From Methanosarcina acetivorans C2A (lineage in GTDB: Archaea > Halobacteriota > Methanosarcinia > Methanosarcinales > Methanosarcinaceae): 64,000 nt of DNA. Location: NCBI RefSeq assembly GCF_000007345.1, contig NC_003552.1, positions 1,922,001-1,986,000 on the forward strand, in the 5' to 3' direction. The notes beneath the pieces are model-generated. The model made no database searches. It worked only from the letters and a program-made list of their open reading frames with translations, and was not told the DNA's origin. Shown in pieces: positions 40,357 through 50,484 of this stretch; position 1 is the stretch's first letter; every line of letters begins with the position of its first letter. A program made the position numbers and the translations under genes.

Positions 40357-42540
40357 TTAATACTCGATGAGCACATTGATGTCCCCGCTCTTCTTTGATA
40401 CGTTGACCAGCGTCTCGCACTCGACCTTCCTGAAATTCAGATCTGTCAGTGTGTTGCCGACCTTCACGTTGTTGAACTGCACGTTATCCAGCCACGGAGG
40501 AAGATGGGGCTTGTTGATGATTAGCCGGTTATTCAGGGCGTCGGGAGTTATTCCCAGGCTGGCAGTTAGCATAAATGGGATGGTTCCAGACGCCCACGCC
40601 TGCGGGCTACAGGCTATCGGGTATTTCACGGGGATGCCATACTCCGAGCGAGTCAGCCCACTGAAGCATTCCGGCAGCCGGTAGTCCTCGAACATCCTGG
40701 CCACCTCATATATTCCCGTGAACAATAAGGACATCTCATTGATGAACCCATATTTTTTCAAGCCCATGGCAATGATCGCGTTGTCGTGTGGCCAGACCGT
40801 GCCGTTATGGTATCCTAGCGGATTGTACCGTTGCTCCTTTGAAGATAGCGTGCGGATGCCCCATTCGGTGAACATGTCGTCTCTGAAGATCCTGTCGACC
40901 AGGTATTTTACATATTTTTGATCGATGATTCCTGTCCACAGGCACTGCGCAGGGTTCGACGATATTACATCGCATACGCCTTCTGCATCAAGAGCCTGGG
41001 CAAAAAATTGCCTGTCCTTTATCCAGAACTCCCGGTTGAATCTCTCTTTAAGTTCCACGGCCTCCTTTTCGAGCCTGGCCGCGTCGCTTTCCCGGCCCAG
41101 CTGCCTGAACAGTGGCGCAAGGCGTCTTTTTGCCATGTACACGTATCCCTGTACTTCGGCAACGGCGATCGGTTGTTTTGCCAGCGTGCCATCTGAACGG
41201 CTGATAGAGTCGGGAGAGTCTTTCCATCCCTGGTTGTAAATGCCCAATGGGGATTTCACCGCGTAGTAAGCAAAGCCATTTCCTTCCATATTGGCATAGA
41301 CATCGATCCATTCCAGGGCCCGGTCCACGTTGCCTTCCAGCTGCCTGACCAATTCGATGTTCCCCGTCCAGTTCACATATTCGATCAGGAGAATCAGGAA
41401 CAGGGGCGTGGAGTCGACGGTGCCATAGTATGGCGTATGCGGGATAAGGTTCAGGTTGGCCAGCTCGCCCTGCCTCAGCTCGTGAAGCATTTTACCGGGA
41501 TCCTGGTCCCTCCAGTCATCTGATCTGTCGCTTTGGAATTTTGCATTCACCAGCAGTGTGCTTTTTGCCAGTTCTGCCTCGAACGGTAATAGCTGGAGCG
41601 CCGAGATGATGCTATCCCTCCCGAATAGCGTATCGTACCAGGGTACCCCTGCCGAAAGAAATACTTCTCCGTTGAAGCTCATGCGCATCATGTTCAGGTC
41701 GGCAAGAGAGCGCACCAGGATGCTGTTGAAAATGTTGTTGCTGGTCGGTATGTTGTCGCAGTATTCGAGGGCAGCAATGTAGGAGCTCATAATCTGGTTC
41801 ATTTGCTGATCTGGATTTCTCACTGGTCGCCCCGGTTCCTGGCCGGGCTCAATATCCTCGACGGAGATTTCCAGATTTACCGTCTGTGATCCGCGGGGGT
41901 TTATCTTCAGCTCGAATGTGCATTTTTTCCCTTCGACCCTTACGGGCAATGGATCAAATGCGATGATCGTGTTGCGTCGATGCTTGTCCTCTCCCTCGTA
42001 GGATAAGTAAAGGTTTTTACCATCAAACCTGGTCGGCAACACTTCTCCAGAGGTCGGAGGGGCGATGCCCCTAACGGTGAACATGTCTGCGAAATCTGCG
42101 TCGAATTCAAAAGTAAGGTTCAAGGTCACAGGGAACGTATTGAAGTTCCGGATGGTCTGGCTATGCCGGATGCAGCCGGTTATGACAGTGTCAATGGTGC
42201 CGAGGAGCGTTTCTTTGGCGACAGTGGTGCCCGTGCAATCCTTCAGTTCCGGGTTGGTGACCATAAGCGTCGATCTGAAACCTTTCACGTCACTGGACAG
42301 AACCCGCGTAGGAGGCATGTCCATGAGTCGCATGAGAAAACCGCTCAGGTACCTGCAGTCATGGTAATAGAGACCATATCCGTAATTTTCTGTAATAGGT
42401 ATCTCGCCATTCTTTTGCATTACGAGCGTCAGCTCGTCGTCCCGTATGACCATACTGTTGATAATGCTATTGGATAGGGTATGCCTCTTGTATATGTCCC
42501 ATGCTTCGGGGATTTTCTCTCGTTCAGAAAACTCTAGCAT
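40357..42540 (-). CDS. glycogen debranching-type glycosidase (amylo-alpha-1,6-glucosidase family)
   Basis: A 727-residue soluble enzyme. An N-terminal GDE_N_bis-type beta domain (about 30-240, with YGYGLYYHDCRYLSGF) precedes an (alpha/alpha)6 barrel of glycogen-debranching type (about 280-690) with PWYDTLFGRDSI and GYHNGTVWPHDNA, which hold the probable catalytic acids. Such enzymes hydrolyse alpha-1,6 branches or related glucosides in the cytosol. The start at 42540 has GAGAGGAA six bases upstream; the ATG at 42558 precedes that site. Its DNA is visibly richer in GC than the AT-rich flanks and uses different codons, suggesting transfer. It is 564 bp from a GH13 enzyme on the same strand; both sit between transposon remnants and may form a carbohydrate island. 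Confidence 0.85.
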   Translation of the reverse strand: MLEFSEREKIPEAWDIYKRHTLSNSIINSMVIRDDELTLVMQKNGEIPITENYGYGLYYHDCRYLSGFLMRLMDMPPTRVLSSDVKGFRSTLMVTNPELKDCTGTTVAKETLLGTIDTVITGCIRHSQTIRNFNTFPVTLNLTFEFDADFADMFTVRGIAPPTSGEVLPTRFDGKNLYLSYEGEDKHRRNTIIAFDPLPVRVEGKKCTFELKINPRGSQTVNLEISVEDIEPGQEPGRPVRNPDQQMNQIMSSYIAALEYCDNIPTSNNIFNSILVRSLADLNMMRMSFNGEVFLSAGVPWYDTLFGRDSIISALQLLPFEAELAKSTLLVNAKFQSDRSDDWRDQDPGKMLHELRQGELANLNLIPHTPYYGTVDSTPLFLILLIEYVNWTGNIELVRQLEGNVDRALEWIDVYANMEGNGFAYYAVKSPLGIYNQGWKDSPDSISRSDGTLAKQPIAVAEVQGYVYMAKRRLAPLFRQLGRESDAARLEKEAVELKERFNREFWIKDRQFFAQALDAEGVCDVISSNPAQCLWTGIIDQKYVKYLVDRIFRDDMFTEWGIRTLSSKEQRYNPLGYHNGTVWPHDNAIIAMGLKKYGFINEMSLLFTGIYEVARMFEDYRLPECFSGLTRSEYGIPVKYPIACSPQAWASGTIPFMLTASLGITPDALNNRLIINKPHLPPWLDNVQFNNVKVGNTLTDLNFRKVECETLVNVSKKSGDINVLIEY

Positions 42541-43104
42541 GCAAATTCCTCTCAACATGATAATAATTTTTATATAATGGTGGCAGCCTTCAGGACATTC
42601 TCTGCCTTCAGGTCGCTTCTCACAAAAACCGAATGGTCAGACTGGTCACACATCCAAAGCATATGCTTTCAACTGTCATCCACTGTCATTGGCGTAAGCA
42701 GAGCTTTTTCCATATGAAATCAATCTCAATAAACGCTTGTTTTTCATAAGATCCAAAAGTTGTACAGATTTTGGAGTAAGTATTCATTCTCACCTATTTT
42801 GTGCACTTGCCTGGCTAATAAGTGATGTTGATATCTTCAACTGGCAACTCATTATCGGCAAGTACTGGATACTCCTTGCCGGTCGTGATAACCCACCAGA
42901 CGATGATTACAGCCGATATGCTTGAATTCGACACAGGGGGAAATACAATTAATCGTATCCAGGAAAGTATTTTTGCTTTGTCTGTTAGTATTCTTACTTT
43001 GTCTGTTTATCCGGAACTTTCAGTTTCCTTAAAAAGAAACCATAGCATCTAACATCTGCATCTACCATCTTCTTCATTTTAATTTAGGATTAAAGGTTTT
43101 GGGA
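42541..43104. other. spacer between the two glycosidase genes
   Basis: No supported gene. Short plus-strand frames here lack ribosome sites. The minus-strand promoter of the debranching gene should lie here. Confidence 0.45.
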
Positions 43105-45111
43105 CTAATTCAACCACAAGGTTTGATATGGCTCAAGAGAAACAATTAATTTTTTACATTTTAAACAAACATTTATTTTTCCACGATCAATAAGATTTAC
43201 CATACCTGTCGTTTTATCTATCTTTTCAACTAAATCATTTGATAATGTAAGAGAAGTCTCTAATTTTTCTCCAGATAAATTATTTACAACAATCACATAT
43301 TGATCGTCACTATCTATTAGATAGGAAAAAATCTCTTTATTGTCTGATTCTAACCTGGATAATTTTCCTCTTCCTAAAACAGACATCCCTTTTCGCACTT
43401 CTATTAAGTTCTTGACTGTTTTATGGATTACATTGTCTTTCTCTGAACTATAGAAGTCACTCTTTAAGATAGGGCCGCGGTTAATATCTCGACTATCAAA
43501 AGAACAAAAGTTTGTATTTATTTTATTTAGAACTTCCTTACGCTTATTTCCAGCTTCTTCTCCATAATTTGTGTTATTTTCGGCTCCAATTTCATCTCCA
43601 TAATAAATTACAGGTATCCCGGGAAGAGAAAGAAGTATAGCAAAAGCGAGACCGATTTTCGCTGGATTTTTGTCCAGGAAATTAGCCATTCTGCCACTAA
43701 TTCCAAGACCCTTAAAATCTTTACCCTTCGAAAGTAATGCATCATAAATAATTTTTCGGGTACCGGTATCAGCCATCTCAACAGTCAATTCGTCATGTAC
43801 TCTTAAAAATTGAGCCCATGCAGCGGATTCAGGAATAGAAGGAGTTTCTTCATGCACATTCCAAAAATATTCATTACTTCCTGTAATTAAGCTTGCCCAG
43901 ATTGCAGGCATATACGGAAAATTATAAGCAACTTGAACCCCATCTGTCCGGGTTAAATTTTCGCCTCCGTAAATATTAAAGACGCGTTCTTTGCTAAAAT
44001 ATTTAAGAACTTCTTTTGGGGGCTCACAGGCTTCAGCGTGAAAAATCGATCTGGGACCTATCGCCTGATTAAATGAACTTAAAATCTTGATTATACAGTG
44101 GGTCCCTGGCTGATTTTCAGCATTTGTACCTTTTTCTTTTATAAGAAAAGGAATAGCATCTAATCTAAATATGTCTATACCTTTATTGCTCCAAAAAGCT
44201 ATTATTTTCTCCAGCACATAGTAAAGAACTTCGGGATTTTCCCAGTTTATATCAAGCTGGAAAGGATAGAATGTGTGATAAAGATAATAATCCTTTCCGC
44301 CGATATCGACCTTCCTGTAGTGAGTTTCTTCACTGGCATCAGCAAAAACTATCCTTCTTTCTGATGGAGGGACTCCGTCTTCTTCAAAATATTTAATTAT
44401 TGTTCCTTTTTGCGAGCGTTCATACTTCGGTGGTTCTTTGCGAAATATGAAATAATCCAGTTTACTGACGTCACCGTTTAAAGCGTCTTGAAACCACTCA
44501 TGCTGATCCGAAAAATGATTCAATACTAGATCTGCCTGTATTTTAAATCCGTATTTTTTCGCCTCTGCCATAAACTGATCAAACTCAGCAATCCCACCCA
44601 GGTCTTCTCTAACTTTTTGAGGGTCTCGGACATCAAAACCTGCGTCACCCATCGGAGAATCCATAAAAGGCAAAATATATAGTGTTGTCACTCCTAAACC
44701 TTTAAGATAAGGGAGCATTTCTATTAAATCTTTAAATGTATTAGTAGTATTTTTATTTTTTACACCAAATTGATCTGCATAGAACGTGTACATTATTTCA
44801 TCTTTATACCAGCTGCAATCTCTTGTGAGATCATCCATTTTTAAAGAAGCTGCACGTTCCGATCTGGCTCTTTCAATAATTTCCAGAATATTTGCAAACA
44901 TCTCATCTACTCTGTCTTCTCCATAGACCTTTTCCAATGCTGGTTTAATATCTATTTCAAGTTGTTTTAAAGAGGTTGTACATTCTGGTCCGGCTCTTTC
45001 AACAATTTCCAGAGTATTTGCAAACATCTCAACTACTTTGTCTTCTCCATAGACTTTTTCCAATAATGGTTCAGAATCTATTTCAAGTTGTTTTGATGTT
45101 TCATATACCAT
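43105..45111 (-). CDS. GH13 alpha-amylase-family enzyme with duplicated N-terminal segment
   Basis: A 668-residue GH13 enzyme. All four conserved regions are seen: DLVLNH, GIDIFRLDAIPF (nucleophile Asp), FHAEA (acid/base Glu) and FLRVHDEL. The layout, with a helical N-terminal part before YTFYADQFG, resembles amylosucrase and trehalose-synthase-like members more than secreted amylases; no signal peptide is present. It likely acts on sucrose, trehalose or alpha-glucans in the cytosol. Residues 7-48 and 49-90 are a tandem duplication (KQLEID, EKVYGED, VEMFAN or DEMFAN repeated), with the DNA of the two units also very similar, so the event is recent. AT-rich, unlike the debranching gene downstream on the same strand. 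Confidence 0.85.
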   Translation of the reverse strand: MVYETSKQLEIDSEPLLEKVYGEDKVVEMFANTLEIVERAGPECTTSLKQLEIDIKPALEKVYGEDRVDEMFANILEIIERARSERAASLKMDDLTRDCSWYKDEIMYTFYADQFGVKNKNTTNTFKDLIEMLPYLKGLGVTTLYILPFMDSPMGDAGFDVRDPQKVREDLGGIAEFDQFMAEAKKYGFKIQADLVLNHFSDQHEWFQDALNGDVSKLDYFIFRKEPPKYERSQKGTIIKYFEEDGVPPSERRIVFADASEETHYRKVDIGGKDYYLYHTFYPFQLDINWENPEVLYYVLEKIIAFWSNKGIDIFRLDAIPFLIKEKGTNAENQPGTHCIIKILSSFNQAIGPRSIFHAEACEPPKEVLKYFSKERVFNIYGGENLTRTDGVQVAYNFPYMPAIWASLITGSNEYFWNVHEETPSIPESAAWAQFLRVHDELTVEMADTGTRKIIYDALLSKGKDFKGLGISGRMANFLDKNPAKIGLAFAILLSLPGIPVIYYGDEIGAENNTNYGEEAGNKRKEVLNKINTNFCSFDSRDINRGPILKSDFYSSEKDNVIHKTVKNLIEVRKGMSVLGRGKLSRLESDNKEIFSYLIDSDDQYVIVVNNLSGEKLETSLTLSNDLVEKIDKTTGMVNLIDRGKINVCLKCKKLIVSLEPYQTLWLN

Positions 45112-45660
45112 TATACACCCTCTCTTGAGATCGGTGCAAAATCAAATAAATCCATGATAATCGCCTCTATTTTTTAATTCTAGTTCTCTAACAATCTTCT
45201 TAGGTAGCATAAGACAACAAAAATAATAAAATGACTTTGTTTCTTTATTACGTACTTCTTAATGTATTTATTCATTTTTTTATTATTGTCTAATGTTGGA
45301 TGCTAATGTTTTTTTAGAAGGTACAATCCTACAATGGGGCAATCATACAAGCCAAAAATAAGCCTGCTAAGAACAGGTCTTAATAAATAAATTTAGTTCC
45401 GTAATTGGGACAGATTTATACATTTAAACTAAAATGTTGGCAATAAATTGTTAAAAGTTCAAAAATAATTTCAACCAATCAAGCGTTAAACATCTCTTTC
45501 TGAAGGACATTAATACTCTCCAAGAAAAGAAGGAATAAGGTTTAAATTAAAAAATAAACTCTCCGATTATAGTGAAATTTAAAGGACTGCTGATATTCAG
45601 ATTTTTCAAAATATCATCTGATAAAGATGGACTAACAAAAATAGAGTTAATAAGAACTTA
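45112..45660. other. AT-rich spacer between the GH13 gene and an IS element
   Basis: Nothing supported in this stretch apart from the promoter expected for the minus-strand GH13 gene. Confidence 0.45.
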
Positions 45661-46467
45661 GAGCCTATCCGAAAAGTATTTGGCTTACGATTCATGGTAA
45701 TGTTTGATAGTGAGAAAACGAAAAACAGGATACGACTACGAGATATCTGATGAATTCTGGACTAAAATAAAAGCTTTACTCCCATTGCCCAAACCTAAAA
45801 AGAAGGCTGGAAGACCGCGAGAGAATGATCGGAAAATAATGAACCATTTTCTATCTCCTTCGCACAAGCTGTCAACGGAAAGCGTTGCCACGATGTTACG
45901 GAACACCAAGCACCGTATATGATAGATTTCAGGAATGGCAAAGAGCAGGCTTATTTGAGAAAATGTGGCAACTATGACAAAAGCACCATTGGGTGGAGGT
46001 GGGACCGGAACGAATCCTACTGATCATGGCAAAAAAGGTACAAAAAGAAGCCTGTTAACTGATTGATGGTAAGGGCATACCACTTTCTGTTGTCGTGGAT
46101 GGAGCAAATAGCCACGATAAAATGCTTGTAAAAGGGAAGCTTGATGCCATAATAATTGAAAGGCTTGCACATAGAAGAATTCAGAATATCTTCATGGGTA
46201 AAGGATATGCTTTTCCTGATATCAGAGAACTGGTTGAAGAGTATGGTTATACTGCCCATATCAGGAGACGTGGAGAAGAAAACATAAGAATAGATATACC
46301 AGGTTACAGGGCAAGAAGGTGGGTTGTGGAGAGGACACATTCATGGCTGAACAGATTCAGAAGACTGCTTATTAGATGGGAAAAGAAGATTGAGAATTAC
46401 CTAGCAATGCTATATTTCGCATGCGTATGGATAACTTTCAGAGCAGCAGGATTTTTCGGATAGGCTC
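45661..46467. mobile_element. IS5-family insertion sequence, decayed
   Basis: Inverted repeats GAGCCTATCCGAAAA (from 45661) and its reverse complement ending at 46467; the identity extends through TTA on the outer side. It is 807 bp with one broken transposase. Its right end lies 15 bases beyond the stop of the minus-strand nucleotidyltransferase gene. Confidence 0.88.
45704..46463 (+). pseudogene. IS5-family transposase with frameshifts
   Basis: The N-terminus MIVRKRKTGYDYEISDEFW and PKPKKKAGRPREND is in one frame, the middle is shifted and shortened, and the C-terminal part from VDGANSHDKML to RWVVERTHSWLNRFRRLL is in another. It is of the IS427-like group of IS5. It differs from the IS5-like remnant at 37.8-40.3 kb. 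Confidence 0.88.
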
Positions 46468-46482
46468 TAAATCGGGAATCCG

Positions 46483-47181
46483 TTATTGTAGTAAATCTCT
46501 TTTTAATAATTTTATATTTATGGAATATAGTGGATTTATTTTTTTGTCAATAAATCTTGGAACTTTAAAACCATTCCATTTCAATTCCAAATCTTTTAAA
46601 AAGTCTTTTAGGAAGTCCCAATCAACAATAGTTGCCATCATCTTCAAATCATTATAATGTTTTGTTTTCATGAAATCATTAAGCCTGTTTTCTTCTTTGG
46701 CTTGCAAGTATTCTACTGATTTTGTAGCAAACATCCATTCTAAAGGTGCTGCCCTGTAAGAGTGTCCTTTCCATTTGAGTATTTTACTTCTTTTAATGAT
46801 TGAGTTTGGAAGAGATAAACTGAAGCCCATTCCTAACTTAATCTCTATTGATTCCTTTTTATGTTCATATAATTGTATATCCAATAACCCCTCTTTTGTC
46901 TCAAGGTGGATAAAATCAGTTTTTGGAGAGATCAATTTTGAAACGAATGATTTGTTTGCAACAGCAATTTCATTTAATCTTAATACTTGAATATTTCCTA
47001 TTGCTTCCACAATATTCTTTCTACGATAAAATAACCCTTTTTCAATTGAAATATCCAAATCAATACCTGGTTCTCGGTAGTTTTTTAATAATGGAAGAAA
47101 AGACAGGGAGCCTATCACAAGATAATCTTGAGATTTTTCTACAATTTTTTCTAATGATTCGAACAATTTATCAGTTGTCAC
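46483..47181 (-). CDS. nucleotidyltransferase-fold protein
   Basis: A 232-residue protein with the signature of a minimal nucleotidyltransferase: VIGSLSFLPLL followed by IDLDISIEKG, which fits GS-x(n)-DxD. The rest is helical with a C-terminal EYLQAKEENRLNDFMKTKHYNDLKMM region like those in AbiEii- and lincosamide-type transferases. Such proteins transfer NMP to small molecules, tRNA or proteins; some act as toxins or resistance enzymes. No antitoxin-like gene is adjacent. The broken IS element ends just past its stop and leaves it intact. Family assignment rests on the motif only. Confidence 0.6.
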   Translation of the reverse strand: MTTDKLFESLEKIVEKSQDYLVIGSLSFLPLLKNYREPGIDLDISIEKGLFYRRKNIVEAIGNIQVLRLNEIAVANKSFVSKLISPKTDFIHLETKEGLLDIQLYEHKKESIEIKLGMGFSLSLPNSIIKRSKILKWKGHSYRAAPLEWMFATKSVEYLQAKEENRLNDFMKTKHYNDLKMMATIVDWDFLKDFLKDLELKWNGFKVPRFIDKKINPLYSINIKLLKRDLLQ

Positions 47182-47823
47182 AATTCTTATAATATATTGC
47201 GTTTCTATAAACTTTCCGTAAGGGCTCTAGATTTATTCCACTTAAAACGTATCATGCGCAATCTTTATTTGCTTAATACCTGCTTTTCGGATATAAAGCG
47301 CAGTTTTTAATGTAATGTAAAAACTTTTAATATTTGCTATTTTATGCCTAGTTTATTCATTTTTTCAAAGAGTTCTATTTTTTCTTGTTAGCTACATCCC
47401 TTAAGTTTAATGCGAAAGGTGTGATTCGAACGCACGAATTCCTACGAAACCAAACTCTGAAAAACATATGGACCTATCTCATCCAAGCCTTTTTGTTTTA
47501 AAATTGAAGATATGGAAAAGATGTATATAATGCATAAAAAATGAAAAACAGTCGATTCCACCTTTTGCATATTAATTCCTCCAAAAAAAATTGTTTTATT
47601 TTTTGAACTTTCTTTGAAGAAGTTTCTCAGGCATAAAAAAATGAAATACGGACTTATTCCAGTAAATCTAACAGGCAAGATATTTATCACATCGTTTCTA
47701 TATAAAAAAGACTGTATATAAGTATCAAATTATAATATTTGCTTTTGTGCATAGATTAAAACTGATAAAGTTTGAATGCTCAGATAAAGCGAAAATATTG
47801 GGGTAGATTTTGATTCTTTATCC
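47182..47823. other. AT-rich spacer before the fourth kinase
   Basis: Contains tRNA-like repeat copy 5. A minus-strand frame of 82 codons overlaps this repeat, lacks a ribosome site and is not called. Confidence 0.45.
47410..47462 (-). repeat. tRNA-3'-half-like dispersed repeat, copy 5
   Basis: The minus strand reads TTCAGAGTTTGG, TTTCGTAGGAATTCGTGCG, TTCGAATCACACCTTTCGCA. One T-stem pair has become G-U and the acceptor end has one change. Same orientation as the others. Confidence 0.7.
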
Positions 47824-50484
47824 ATGCCAGAGAAGAATATGAGAAATGGTAGTATAGATCAGAAATCGCAGGGGAGTGAAAAGCTCTATAGGATGATATT
47901 CGATCATAGAATGGATGGTATTATCCTGACCGATCCAAGGGATGATGGGAAAATCCTATCAGCTAATCCAGCAGCTTGCCGTATGCTCGGATGGACGGAA
48001 GAAGAGCTTGTTGGCAAAGAATGCGATGCAATTTCAGACCTGCAAGAACCGACGCTATCAGCTTTATTAGATGAACGTACTCACTCTGGATCAGCAAGAG
48101 CGCAGCTTACTTACAGGCGCAAGGATGGAACTACATTTCCTGGAGAGGTAAGCACGACATTTTTTATAGATAGCAACGGAGAGCCTCGAACAGTCGCCAT
48201 CATCCGAGATATCACTGATCGCAAGCAGGCTGTAGAGGCGTTGCTGGAGAGTGAGAACCGATATAAGGCAATATTTGATAATAGTCTTGATGGCATTTTT
48301 GTTACAGTTCCAGACGGAACTATTCTTGCAGCCAATCCAGCCGCTTGCCAGATGTTTGGGATGACAGAAGAGGAGCTTATCCGGGCTGGAAGAAACGGTA
48401 CTGTGGATACGTCTGATCCAAGGCTTAAGTCTGTACTGGATGAAAGAGCCAGAGCTGGCAGGTTCAGGGGAGAACTCAATCACAGGCGGAAAGATGGTAC
48501 TGTCTTCCCAAGTGAGATATCGAGTGCATTGTTCGAAGATAAGAACGGCCTTACAAAAGTTGTCATGGTCATCAGGGACATCTCTGAGCGAAAGAAGGCT
48601 GAAAACACATTGCGTGAGAGCGAGGAAAAACTACGCCTTTTGGGCGATAACCTGCCGGACAGTGCGGTATATCAGTATGCCCATGAGCCCGATGGCAGTG
48701 TTCGCTTCCTGTACATCAGCGCAGGCATAGAGCGGCTCAACGGCATTAAAGTATCAGATGTGCTTAGCGATCCGGGCACGCTACACCGGCAAATCCCGCA
48801 AACGTATTTCGAACAGCTCGTCGAAGCCGAGGCGCGCAGTGCCCGCGAGCTGTCTGACTTTGACATGGAAATACCTACCCAGCTACCTGATGGCCAGGTG
48901 AAGTGGATGCGATTGCACTCCCGTCCTCGCCGGCTACCTGATGGCCGAACGGTATGGGATGGCGTGCAAACTGACATCACTGAGCTTAAACGGGCTGAGG
49001 AGATGCTGCGCGAGACTGAATTGAGTTGTAAGATTGCCGAAGCTGTCGAGTCTGAACGGCAGCGGCTCTTTGATGTTCTGGAGACACTGCCGGTAATGAT
49101 ATGCCTGTTAACACTTGACCATCACATTGCCTTTGCCAACCGCAGTTTCCGTGAAAAGTTCGGCGAGTCCGGAGGTCGGCACTGTTATGAACATTGTTTT
49201 GGGAGTACACAGCCTTGTAAGTTCTGTGAATCATACAAAGTACTTGAAACCGGTCAGTCCCATCATTGGGAAGTTACCATCCCGGAAGGAAGCGTGATTG
49301 ATGTCTACAGTTTCCCCTTTACCGATGTTGATGGTTCTCCCATGATCCTCAAGATGGACATTGACGTTACCGAGAGAAAACAAGCAGAAGAGAAACTGCG
49401 GGATAGTGAGGAAAAGTACCGAAATATCGTTGAGACAGCAAATGAAATTATACTCATAACTGACAAAGAATCCATAATCACTTACGTTAACAAAAAAATG
49501 GTAGACATGCTCGGGTATACTTTGGAAGAATTTGTTGGCAGACCGATATGGAGCTTCATCAGTGAAGAATGTAAACCTGTTGTCAAAATGAACTTGGAAA
49601 AGAGGGTGCAGGGAATAAGTGAGAGCTATGAATTAAAATTAATACGTAAAGATGGCTCATCCCTCTGGACATTTCTAAATGCTAAACCTCTTTTTGATAA
49701 GGAAGGTAAGTATATAGGCGCTATGAGTATGCTAACAGACATCACCGAGCGCAAAAAAGCTGAAGAAGCTCTCAATATTATCGAAATTGCCCGTAAAAAG
49801 GAAATCCATCACAGAATTAAGAATAACCTTCAGGTAATTTCTTCCCTTCTGGACCTCCAGGCTGAACAATTCAAAAACCGGGAGAACATTAAGGATTCGG
49901 AAGTTCTGGAAGCTTTCAGGGAAAGCCAGGATAGAGTGATATCCATGGCTCTTATCCATGAAGAATTATACAAAGGTGGAGGGTTTGAGACACTAAACTT
50001 TTCGCCGTATATTAAGGAACTTGTTGAGAACCTTTTCCAGACATACAGGCTTGGAGATATTGACATCAGCTTAAACATTGATCTTGAAGAGAATGTTTTC
50101 TTTGATATGGATACCGCTGTCCCTTTAGGAATGATTGTTAATGAGCTTGTTTCCAATTCCTTCAAACATGCATTTATAGGGAGAGACAAAGGAGAAATTC
50201 GAATCGAACTTTACAGGGAAGAATCCGCAGAATTTGAAAGCGAAAACCGTAAGAGCACCAACTTCATTCTAACCGTTTCAGACAACGGCGTAGGCATTCC
50301 TGACAATCTTGATATTGAAGATCTCGGTAGTCTTGGTATGCAACTGGTAGTTTCCCTTATCGATCAAATGAATGGTGAGCTCGAACTGAAAAGGAACAAT
50401 GGCACAGAATTTACTATGAAATTTACAGTGACGGAAAAAGATAATCTGGCTCGAGTAGGCTTAAAATCACAAGAAAATGGATAA
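47824..50484 (+). CDS. sensor histidine kinase with five PAS domains, one cysteine-rich
   Basis: Soluble 886-residue kinase that lacks the N-terminal module shared by the other four. PAS domains at about 20-135, 140-255, 260-390, 400-515 and 520-640, then HisKA_2 (EIHHRIKNNLQVISSLLDLQ) and HATPase_c (LVSNSFKHAF, SDNGVGIP). The first two PAS domains are repeats of each other (ANPAACRMLGWTEEEL and ANPAACQMFGMTEEEL). The fourth carries CYEHCFGSTQPCKFCE, a cysteine cluster that could bind a metal or Fe-S cluster and so sense redox state. The third is nearly the same as a module in the kinase at 26725. The tail ARVGLKSQENG also matches that kinase. Confidence 0.9.
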   Translation: MPEKNMRNGSIDQKSQGSEKLYRMIFDHRMDGIILTDPRDDGKILSANPAACRMLGWTEEELVGKECDAISDLQEPTLSALLDERTHSGSARAQLTYRRKDGTTFPGEVSTTFFIDSNGEPRTVAIIRDITDRKQAVEALLESENRYKAIFDNSLDGIFVTVPDGTILAANPAACQMFGMTEEELIRAGRNGTVDTSDPRLKSVLDERARAGRFRGELNHRRKDGTVFPSEISSALFEDKNGLTKVVMVIRDISERKKAENTLRESEEKLRLLGDNLPDSAVYQYAHEPDGSVRFLYISAGIERLNGIKVSDVLSDPGTLHRQIPQTYFEQLVEAEARSARELSDFDMEIPTQLPDGQVKWMRLHSRPRRLPDGRTVWDGVQTDITELKRAEEMLRETELSCKIAEAVESERQRLFDVLETLPVMICLLTLDHHIAFANRSFREKFGESGGRHCYEHCFGSTQPCKFCESYKVLETGQSHHWEVTIPEGSVIDVYSFPFTDVDGSPMILKMDIDVTERKQAEEKLRDSEEKYRNIVETANEIILITDKESIITYVNKKMVDMLGYTLEEFVGRPIWSFISEECKPVVKMNLEKRVQGISESYELKLIRKDGSSLWTFLNAKPLFDKEGKYIGAMSMLTDITERKKAEEALNIIEIARKKEIHHRIKNNLQVISSLLDLQAEQFKNRENIKDSEVLEAFRESQDRVISMALIHEELYKGGGFETLNFSPYIKELVENLFQTYRLGDIDISLNIDLEENVFFDMDTAVPLGMIVNELVSNSFKHAFIGRDKGEIRIELYREESAEFESENRKSTNFILTVSDNGVGIPDNLDIEDLGSLGMQLVVSLIDQMNGELELKRNNGTEFTMKFTVTEKDNLARVGLKSQENG

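Noticed and set aside
47442-47690. 82-codon minus-strand frame
   Set aside because: It overlaps a tRNA-like repeat, has no ribosome site and a phenylalanine/isoleucine-rich composition expected from AT-rich DNA.
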